This document shows, one piece after another, positions 38,932 through 44,199 of a stretch of DNA of 44,199 bases (position 1 is its first letter; each line of letters begins with the position of its first letter). Source of the stretch: a virus; IMG/VR virus record IMGVR_UViG_3300010885_038652, positions 1 through 44,199 of that record. One strand, written 5' to 3'. Made by a program: the position numbers and the translations under genes. The notes beneath the pieces were generated by a model, which saw nothing but the letters and a program-made list of their open reading frames with translations, had not been told where the DNA came from and searched no databases.

Positions 38932-39448
38932 TGCGCGACCAGCAAGTCCGGCATCGCGCCTCGTAGACGCCGTGTGAACCCACTTCGATTAATTCGGTAT
39001 TGCGGGTCAGCTTGTAAGTCCTGTTTGCCCTCTCGCCGCACTTGCACTTGGCCGTGATCTTCTTCACGGAGTCCGCAATCGCCATAAGATGCGGCATCGG
39101 GCCAAACGGTTGACCCTTGTAGTCAAGGTCCAGACCGGAACAAATCACGCGAGTACCGCGATCCGCGAGCACGTTGACCACAAGCACCAGCGCATCGGGC
39201 AAGAACTGACATTCGTCAATGCCCACGATCTTCATGCCCCTAGACCGCTCCAAAATCGAATCTAGGCCGGATGAAGAAGTCGAGATGCTGATAGCGGGGA
39301 AGGTAACGCCGTCGTGGGTTGCGATGTGCGTGTCGTGGTAACGGTTGTCGATACTTGGCTTGAAGGCCACCGCCTCCATACCGCTCAGACGACGCACGAG
39401 TTCCGTCGTCTTGCCCGCGTACATGCACCCTGCGATGACTTCGATCAT
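38921..39448 (-). CDS. tdk: Thymidine kinase
   Basis: 175 residues, near the usual length of bacterial and phage type II thymidine kinases (180-200). The P-loop GCMYAGKT lies at 7-14, and GIDECQFLPD at 76-85 is the Walker B with catalytic glutamate. LDLDYKGQPFG forms the flexible lasso, with a C-terminal zinc site in CKCGERANRTYKLT and CRTCW. SHGVYEARC carries the thymidine-binding region. It makes dTMP for phage DNA synthesis by salvage. The frame is clean; start ATG at 39448. Confidence 0.95.
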   Translation of the reverse strand: MIEVIAGCMYAGKTTELVRRLSGMEAVAFKPSIDNRYHDTHIATHDGVTFPAISISTSSSGLDSILERSRGMKIVGIDECQFLPDALVLVVNVLADRGTRVICSGLDLDYKGQPFGPMPHLMAIADSVKKITAKCKCGERANRTYKLTRNTELIEVGSHGVYEARCRTCWSRNVG

Positions 39449-39452
39449 GTTC

Positions 39453-39908
39453 TCACGCTAAGTTGAATCCGTCGCCAATCACGACAACGGGATGGCGACC
39501 CTCACGGATCAGCAAGGCCACAAGTGCCGCGTTCGGCAGATTCGTGGTGAAGCAATCGGGCGGGCCTAACGGGTCTTTCTTACGGAACCCTACCCCTCCG
39601 ACGCGGCATAAGTCCTCGTTCCACACGATGCAGCGTGCTTGGCACTCAGCGTGCTTTTGCCCGATCTGCCGACCCCTCGCGTGGGGCGATGGACCGAGTT
39701 GCCGCAGCAACGGGTCATACCAACCGTGGTAAGCGTGTGACAACGCCTCGTTGCTGATTTCACGAACCAGCACCGACCACGGCGTATTTTTGAATGGTGT
39801 GAATCCACCCCAAGGCGCATCCGGTTCGGGATACGCGATTAGGAGTCGGATTGGCCCTTCTTTGGGGCAGACGAAATCGAGTTCGCGCAGTCTCGGTGTT
39901 CCGGACAT
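39453..39908 (-). CDS. Hypothetical protein (151 aa)
   Basis: ATG at 39908 is chosen; a GTG at 39950 would add 14 residues and increase overlap with the preceding gene (already 70 bases). No Shine-Dalgarno is clear. Segments: SHAYHGWYDPLLRQLGPSPH, then RQIGQKHAECQARCIVWNED and a C-terminal beta-helix (NLPNAALVALLIREGRHPVV). The scattered C/H residues do not form a standard zinc motif. Function unknown. Confidence 0.55.
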   Translation of the reverse strand: MSGTPRLRELDFVCPKEGPIRLLIAYPEPDAPWGGFTPFKNTPWSVLVREISNEALSHAYHGWYDPLLRQLGPSPHARGRQIGQKHAECQARCIVWNEDLCRVGGVGFRKKDPLGPPDCFTTNLPNAALVALLIREGRHPVVVIGDGFNLA

Positions 39909-40084
39909 AGATAACGCTTGCCCTCTGAGACTTCTTTTGGACGTCGCCACAAAGTCTTACCGCAGACCGTACAGCCCACGGCGATTGTCGCCCCACGTTT
40001 GCGCGCTAGTGGGGGCGGCGTCGGTGCTTTGGCAATGGGGTTGAAAGTAGGCGAGAGCAGATTCAGGAGTGCTCGCCAGATCAT
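39839..40084 (-). CDS. Small zinc-ribbon protein (81 aa)
   Basis: ATG at 40084 (TTG at 40099 possible). A hydrophobic N-terminal segment (MIWRALLNLLSPTFNPIAKA) precedes GATIAVGCTVCGKTLWRRPK and YLCPEHRDCANS, a CxxC-x17-CxxHxxxC zinc-ribbon-type arrangement. It may be a nucleic-acid-binding protein. It overlaps the next gene by 70 bases in a different frame, and both frames look coding. It lies just after the methyltransferase N-terminal piece. Confidence 0.5.
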   Translation of the reverse strand: MIWRALLNLLSPTFNPIAKAPTPPPLARKRGATIAVGCTVCGKTLWRRPKEVSEGKRYLCPEHRDCANSISSAPKKGQSDS

Positions 40085-40114
40085 GCTGTTGTAAATCAAT
40101 ACAACTGCTAACGG

Positions 40115-40675
40115 TCAAAAAGGCTTTCTCGCCACCACAATCGGTTCCCAAGCGGGCTTGAGGGCCGTGCCCCAACCAGACCATTGTTGCGCGATTTCCC
40201 GCTCAGCACCCGCTTGCTTGTCAAGAGCCTTGCTGACATCCATAGACTTCGGGAAGCCTGAGCCGTAAGTCCAAGCGTGAATCTCGAAGTCCACGAAACC
40301 CGCTTCACGCATGGCCTTCGCCATTCGGTGAAAGGTCCGAGTGCCCGAGAAGGCTTTGATTACCCCGTCGGGCTTTAGGACTCGAAGGCATTGACCCCAA
40401 AGTTCAACGGAGAACGCGATCCCAGAACCGTCCCACTCTTTACCCATGAAGCCGCGTTTGGTCGTCAAGGGTGATTCGACGGGTAAAGGGCGATTGTCCC
40501 CATTGACGCCGACGCGATGCCGACCATAAGGGCTATCCGAAGTAGGGGGAGGCTTCGTCCGATTTGAGCTTGTAAGCTCGTATGGAGGGTCTGAAACGAT
40601 ATAGTCCACGGAGCAGTCGGCAAGGTCTTGAAGTTTGACGAGGCTGTTCCCGAGAATCAGTCGGACGGTGTTCAT
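40115..40675 (-). CDS. DNA methyltransferase, N-terminal piece (motif IV, DPPY)
   Basis: 186 residues; ATG overlaps the upstream gene's stop (ATGA). DPPY at 29-32 is the catalytic motif IV of N6-adenine/N4-cytosine methyltransferases. Next come ELWGQCLRVLKPDGVIKAFS, YGSGFPKSMDVSKALDKQ and WGTALKPAWEPIVVARKPF, where it stops. This is the order of the first part of beta-class enzymes, but motif I (DPF.GSG) is absent. Motif I lies in the gene immediately upstream in the same operon, and the middle region in the one before that. The three probably make one enzyme from separate chains. Confidence 0.75.
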   Translation of the reverse strand: MNTVRLILGNSLVKLQDLADCSVDYIVSDPPYELTSSNRTKPPPTSDSPYGRHRVGVNGDNRPLPVESPLTTKRGFMGKEWDGSGIAFSVELWGQCLRVLKPDGVIKAFSGTRTFHRMAKAMREAGFVDFEIHAWTYGSGFPKSMDVSKALDKQAGAEREIAQQWSGWGTALKPAWEPIVVARKPF

Positions 40676-42507
40676 TCATCAAGCCCAAAGAAATCGTCGA
40701 AACCAACCTCACGCGGTTTCGCGGTCGTGTCACAATCAGACTCGATAAGCGCACGGCCTTCGATAATGCTTCGCTCGCTATTCCAATGCCTCACACGAGC
40801 GTCCGCAATCGGCAGGTACTCAGGCATAAGCTCGATGCCCGTGAAGTTCATGCGGGCGTTCAAGCAAGCGATACCCGTCGTCCCCGAACCCAAAAATGGG
40901 TCTACAACGTGAGAGCCTTCGGGGAAACCCTCAAGGCACCACTCCATAATCTCAATAGGCTTCACGGTGTTGTGCGACATGCCCACAGCCGTTTGGAACG
41001 TCGGGTTTCCAGATACAGTCAAGTTCCAAACGTCACCCGTGTAAGGCACGGGTTTCACCGATTGAATGTAACGCAAAACGTACCTGATGCCCTCATATTC
41101 CAGAAAAGTAGGACGGCTAGGCTTACGGGCACGGCTTTGGTCTTGGTTGCGGCTGTAAAGGTATAGCTGATACGATGGAAGGGTTTGCTTGAACTTGCGC
41201 CCATCAATCGAACCGGGCTCTGCGTCAAAACGAAACAGGTTCGACTTGTACCCCACACTCTCCGCGAGATAAGCAATCGAAGAGGCCAGATCAGGGGATA
41301 CGGTTTTGGCTTGAATGTGGCCTCTCACCACACCACCGTCACCCGCAAGGTAGCCTTCCAAAAAGGCTTTGCGGTTGCTCAAGGGCAACCCCCAAAACAT
41401 AGGGTGCAGGGACTTAGTGGAAGCACCCTTACCAATGAGGGTGATGAAGTCGGCACCTACGTCACGGTCGAACGCGACTACTTGCCAAGAACGACTATTC
41501 TTCTTGTCGTACACGCTGACGCTCGCGCCACGACCTTCGAAGTAGTCTTTGATCCGACTTATCAGGTGTTCATTGCGCGCACCAACCGTGAAAGAAGGGT
41601 ATCCACCCTCTTTCCCGTGGCTTGCCTTATGGATCACGCCCTCTGCGGCGTAGAACCCGCAGAAAAACCAAAACTCGTCCGGACGATTTAACTCAGGGCT
41701 AGATTTAGGCTCACTCAAGATAGGCGTGAGCGTGTAGTCGCCTTTCTTAAGGTCTTTCGCCTCTACCCACTCCATCGAACCATTGAAAAGAACTCCCCCT
41801 CTCGTGCGCGTGGGGCGCAGCACCAAGAATGGGTGATTGTCGCTGGCAAGGGTCGTGTAGTTCGTCCCCGCAACCCCAATCTCAAACAAATCCGGACTCG
41901 TATAAGGATGATGCGACACACAATCAACGGCATGGAAACTGCCGTCAGCGGTGTAAACCCTATCACCCGCAACGATTTGATTGATGGGGGAATACCCTTT
42001 ATCCGTCAACACCAATGCTTCGGGATGCAGGCAGGGATGCGAGTTCCCACGCGCAGACGATGACCTATTGCGAGGATTATTCGAACCTGGAGCGTCGGGG
42101 TCACGATCTTCTTCCCAACGCCTTTCTTCCAAATCGTGAGTGCCAGCTTCACGCTCAGAAGTCGCGGCCTTTGCCGTGTATGAGAACTTGCTTTCAGCCG
42201 TCGCCACGAAAATCGAGTCACGGACTTCAAAGCCGCTGTCCTCGGCGATGCACACGCAATCCGAACCCGTAGGGTCTACGTCGTCCGCTGATGCGATGAG
42301 CAGATGCCCACCTGGTTTCAAGACCCGTAGTGCCTCGGCTTGCCAAGCGTCACCGACGCCGCGAGTAACGAGCATCCCATGAGCCGTCGAGTCGCCGTGC
42401 CCCGCCCAATCAAAGGTCAAAGGGTCGTCGATTCGCAGGACGTTCAAGTCCGGCACGGGGGTAGAAATCAGCTTCGTCAGGTAATCCCAAAGATTAACCG
42501 CCGTCAT
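40672..42507 (-). CDS. DNA methyltransferase, motif I piece, interrupted by an intein
   Basis: 611 residues, of which 159-513 are an intein; the spliced product would be 256 residues. The extein has LRIDDPLTFDWAGHGD where motif IV would be, EALRVLKPGGHLLIASADD at 58-76, and AKAATSEREAG at 112-122. After splicing it has NSHP-TVKPIEIMEW and VVDPFLGSGTTGIACL (motif I, SAM binding). From memory a separate family with DDPMTFDW..., HPTVKP and DPFMGSGTTG occurs in phages and bacteria, so this piece is conserved alone. ATGA overlaps join it to both neighbours. A role in DNA modification (self-protection or regulation) is likely. Confidence 0.85.
   Translation of the reverse strand: MTAVNLWDYLTKLISTPVPDLNVLRIDDPLTFDWAGHGDSTAHGMLVTRGVGDAWQAEALRVLKPGGHLLIASADDVDPTGSDCVCIAEDSGFEVRDSIFVATAESKFSYTAKAATSEREAGTHDLEERRWEEDRDPDAPGSNNPRNRSSSARGNSHPCLHPEALVLTDKGYSPINQIVAGDRVYTADGSFHAVDCVSHHPYTSPDLFEIGVAGTNYTTLASDNHPFLVLRPTRTRGGVLFNGSMEWVEAKDLKKGDYTLTPILSEPKSSPELNRPDEFWFFCGFYAAEGVIHKASHGKEGGYPSFTVGARNEHLISRIKDYFEGRGASVSVYDKKNSRSWQVVAFDRDVGADFITLIGKGASTKSLHPMFWGLPLSNRKAFLEGYLAGDGGVVRGHIQAKTVSPDLASSIAYLAESVGYKSNLFRFDAEPGSIDGRKFKQTLPSYQLYLYSRNQDQSRARKPSRPTFLEYEGIRYVLRYIQSVKPVPYTGDVWNLTVSGNPTFQTAVGMSHNTVKPIEIMEWCLEGFPEGSHVVDPFLGSGTTGIACLNARMNFTGIELMPEYLPIADARVRHWNSERSIIEGRALIESDCDTTAKPREVGFDDFFGLDE
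40969..42033 (-). mobile_element. Intein with LAGLIDADG endonuclease domain
   Basis: 355 residues (159-513 of the host protein). It starts at Cys159 (CLHPEALVLTDKGY, block A), with block B at 219-225 (TLASDNH). Two LAGLIDADG-type helices lie at 283-291 (CGFYAAEGV) and 385-392 (GYLAGDGG). The C-terminal block is VWNLTVSGNPTFQT...SHN, ending in His512-Asn513, with Thr514 as the +1 residue. All splicing residues are present, so it should be active. It is inserted exactly in the conserved HP/TVKP motif of the methyltransferase. The domain is a homing endonuclease, so the element is potentially mobile. Confidence 0.9.
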
Positions 42508-42947
42508 TTGACCTCTACCTGCTGGAAGAATCGAGATGCCGATCCAAAAGAATCGTCGGATTTAGACATAGCACAATTGGTGGGATTGCCATTATTGTTG
42601 AATACGCGAGCCCCATCAGTACGAACCCAATTGTTACCTTTGCAGTCGGGGAAAACGCCTACGACTCGTTCGTCGCCGTCGTGAACCAAGTTCGCGGGCC
42701 ATCTTCCTGTGGGTTGCGTGTAATCTTCTGGTGACAGGGCACCGTCTACCCCGAATCTTCCAGCGGATTTGCCCGTTCGTTCATCACCAGGGAGCGGTTT
42801 ACGCATTTTCCCGCTGTAAGTCCCACCGTTCAAGTTGTCCGAAGTGACGATACGGCATCCGTCGATGTTCAACGCCCCGCAGCCGTGGGTTAGGGCGTTT
42901 TGTGCCACGGTGCCGACCACAGGCTTTCTCAGGACGTGGACGATCAC
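42504..42947 (-). CDS. DNA methyltransferase, middle (target-recognition-like) piece
   Basis: 147 residues; GTG overlaps the upstream TGA (GTGA). Residues 7-30, RKPVVGTVAQNALTHGCGAL then NIDGCRI, and 88-100, GRWPANLVHDGDE, then GSASRFFQQ, match the part of beta-class phage methyltransferases that normally follows ...KPAWEPIVVARKP and precedes the AKAS..ER and HPTVKP segments. Here it is a separate gene, first of the three. It has neither DPPY nor motif I and cannot be catalytic alone. The flanking RKP is duplicated between this piece and the N-terminal piece. Probably the target-recognition part. Confidence 0.75.
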   Translation of the reverse strand: MIVHVLRKPVVGTVAQNALTHGCGALNIDGCRIVTSDNLNGGTYSGKMRKPLPGDERTGKSAGRFGVDGALSPEDYTQPTGRWPANLVHDGDERVVGVFPDCKGNNWVRTDGARVFNNNGNPTNCAMSKSDDSFGSASRFFQQVEVK

Positions 42948-43486
42948 TTCTTGCCGCCCCGCCGAATCGTAGCCTCACCCTTACGCAACTTGATCAGCAA
43001 CGCCTTGTTCTCGTCGCTCAGGGCCATGTTGCCCGTCAACGTCGCAACGCCCGTGTCCTTGTCCAGCAACCGTGACGTCAAACCAATCGCCTTCGGCATA
43101 ATCGACTTGACCAACTTAGGGTCCATGTGCCGAATAGCAATGTCCCAAGCCATATCGAGATACACGCCCGCCGCGATTTGCAGCGGACGTCCACCGTACT
43201 CGGCAGACTGGCGCTCCTTGTAGAGCAGCCGACCGTCCTCAGTACGCAGTTCCAAATCGAAGTGCGAGACGGGCATCGGCACTTCAGGGCGGTCGAACTC
43301 AAGCCGGAATGCGATGCTCACCCTCAAATCTCCGAACGTCACGCGGGGCTTACTAACGTAACCCCAACCGACGATGTTGACTCGCAACGAGCCGGACTCG
43401 ACCAAGCGGGCGATAACTTCCTGCTCGACCTCAGACATCGGCGTATATAGGCTCTTGTCGTTGCCGCCGCCGAACTTATTTGCCAT
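42944..43486 (-). CDS. Conserved phage protein (180 aa)
   Basis: ATG at 43486 with GGGG 7-8 bases upstream is preferred over GTG 43495. It opens MANKFGGGNDKSLYTPMSEV, followed by EQEVIARLVESG, GWGYVSKPRVTFGDLRVSIA, YGGRPLQIAAGVYLDMAWDI and ATLTGNM. From memory this opening and the MAWDIA and GLTSR...TGNM segments recur in uncharacterised proteins of other tailed phages, so it is a conserved phage gene of unknown role. It overlaps the methyltransferase gene by 4 bases, which suggests a link with that locus. Confidence 0.65.
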   Translation of the reverse strand: MANKFGGGNDKSLYTPMSEVEQEVIARLVESGSLRVNIVGWGYVSKPRVTFGDLRVSIAFRLEFDRPEVPMPVSHFDLELRTEDGRLLYKERQSAEYGGRPLQIAAGVYLDMAWDIAIRHMDPKLVKSIMPKAIGLTSRLLDKDTGVATLTGNMALSDENKALLIKLRKGEATIRRGGKK

Positions 43487-43509
43487 GTAGGGCACCCCGC
43501 TGAAAAGCG

Positions 43510-43950
43510 TTATTCAGCGAACCTTACCCCACAAGCCCTAATGCGGTCCCCCTTGCCGACGGCCTCATAGAACAGCACGTCGTCGCCAATCACGGGCACA
43601 CGCTGGTCTGCGATATCCGCACGGTGTAAGAAGCACACGCGGGATCGCTCATCCTCGATGAAACCCCAACCTGTCCGAATGTCGAAAGACCGGATACGCC
43701 CCAAAATCTCCACGGGCTGCGAAACACGCCGCACCATCGAGGCTTTAGGGCTCTGGCCTTCCTCAATAGGGTCCGAACGAAGCATGATTTCAACAGGTTC
43801 GCCCGGCAAAGGCGGGGCTTTGTCGTCCGCGCTCAGCCGGACGAATACGGACACATGGAAGAACACGCGATCACGCCCGTCACGAGACTTGCAGAAGCCG
43901 AAGAATCGAATGGGATCGTAAATATCTACGACCATCACGGGCGAGGGCAT
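43510..43950 (-). CDS. Twin cold-shock-domain protein
   Basis: 146 residues. Two cold-shock-like domains: YDPIRFFGFCKSRDGRDRVF then FHVSVF at about 11-36, and GRIRSFDIRTGWGFIEDERS, RVCFLHRADI and VLFYEAVGKGDRI at about 83-138. The second has GWGFIED...VCFLH, equivalent to the RNP1 (KGFGFI) and RNP2 (VFVH) motifs of CspA. The first is more degenerate. Such proteins bind single-stranded RNA or DNA and act as RNA chaperones. Usual CspA is about 70 residues, so this is a tandem form. It precedes the conserved phage gene in the operon. Confidence 0.7.
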   Translation of the reverse strand: MPSPVMVVDIYDPIRFFGFCKSRDGRDRVFFHVSVFVRLSADDKAPPLPGEPVEIMLRSDPIEEGQSPKASMVRRVSQPVEILGRIRSFDIRTGWGFIEDERSRVCFLHRADIADQRVPVIGDDVLFYEAVGKGDRIRACGVRFAE

Positions 43951-43955
43951 TTCGT

Positions 43956-44199
43956 TTAGATTCCAATCGAAACCGCGATTTTGTTGATCAAGTCAGATTT
44001 CTTGGAAGCAGGGTCCAAGTCCAGACCGATCTCCGCACCAAACCGGACTAGTTCAGCCTTGGTCTTGGTGTTCAGCATTTCGCGGGTGAGTTCGACAGTA
44101 GGGGCCTCTTCAACTTCCGGCTCAGGTTGAGCCTCGACAACTACGGGCGCGGGTTCAGGGGCCACGGCGACCACGGGCTCAGGCGCGGGTTCATGGGCC
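43956..44199 (-). CDS. EP-rich protein with SAP-like C-terminus (cut by window edge)
   Basis: The frame is open to the right edge; at least 80 residues are visible, ending at 43956. A Glu/Pro/Ala/Val-rich repetitive stretch (EPAPVVVEAQPEPEVEEAPT) leads to a C-terminal helical module (LTREMLNTKTKAELVRFGAE, then IGLDLDPASKKSDLINKIA) of SAP/HeH or Rho-N type, which usually binds nucleic acid. The EP linker is like that of the SWIM protein and the SAP-like protein at 6509-7036. The true start and length are outside the window. Confidence 0.6.
   Translation of the reverse strand, partial: AHEPAPEPVVAVAPEPAPVVVEAQPEPEVEEAPTVELTREMLNTKTKAELVRFGAEIGLDLDPASKKSDLINKIAVSIGI

Noticed and set aside
40088-40105. 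Inverted repeat GTTGTA/TACAAC between methyltransferase piece A and the zinc-ribbon gene as a terminator
   Set aside because: Only a 6-bp AT-rich stem with no U-tract; too weak to claim.
1-44199. tRNA genes, CRISPR arrays, insertion sequences, integrase or attachment sites
   Set aside because: Looked for on reading through; no cloverleaf, spaced direct repeats, transposase or tyrosine/serine recombinase motif was seen.

Overview
The window is a gene-dense, fairly GC-rich stretch of a tailed-phage genome with a contractile (myovirus-type) tail. It holds about 65 protein genes in tightly packed, strand-switching clusters. Many overlap by 4 bases (ATGA/GTGA), there is no gene-free stretch over 300 bases, and I saw no tRNA, rRNA, CRISPR array or insertion sequence. 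Both ends cut through genes, so this is part of a larger genome. The host cannot be fixed from the sequence. Bacterial Shine-Dalgarno sites are common, but two isolated genes have a -10 box only about 11-12 bases before the ATG, as in leaderless transcription.

Layout: (1) 1-2087 (+): end of a metallophosphoesterase, an exported protein, an HNH-type protein and small genes. (2) 2059-4921 (-): a glycosyltransferase/2OG-oxygenase-like fusion, an FmdB zinc ribbon, a possible uracil-DNA-glycosylase-like protein and two small membrane proteins. (3) 4984-6102 (+): a zeta-toxin-like P-loop kinase. (4) 6095-8652 (-) and 8792-13241 (+): two divergent accessory operons of small zinc-ribbon, coiled-coil and membrane proteins. 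They diverge from a 104-bp concentric inverted repeat that puts the same sequence module in front of each operon. (5) 13269-13832 (+): an FCP1-like HAD phosphatase with its own promoter. (6) 13829-34971 (-): the tail operon, in transcription order tail tube, two chaperone-position proteins, tape measure, two paralogous adaptor proteins, gp27-like hub, gp5-like spike, a sigma-like factor, a DUF2325-like coiled-coil protein, gp25-like wedge, a small protein and a gp6/J-like wedge. (7) 35029-35397 (+): a thermonuclease-like nuclease. (8) 35394-44199 (-): a histone-H1-like protein, small unknowns, a SWIM zinc-finger protein, thymidine kinase, a DNA methyltransferase locus, a conserved phage protein, a twin cold-shock-domain protein and an EP-rich protein cut by the edge.

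The most unusual locus is 40115-42947. Three overlapping ORFs together carry the parts of one beta-class DNA methyltransferase, but in permuted order (middle, C-terminal, N-terminal in the direction of transcription). The C-terminal piece is interrupted by a full LAGLIDADG intein lying exactly inside the HP/TVKP motif. Other points of interest are the mirrored divergent control region, the sigma-like gene inside the tail operon, RNA hairpins abutting start codons, and one small gene broken by a +1 frameshift.
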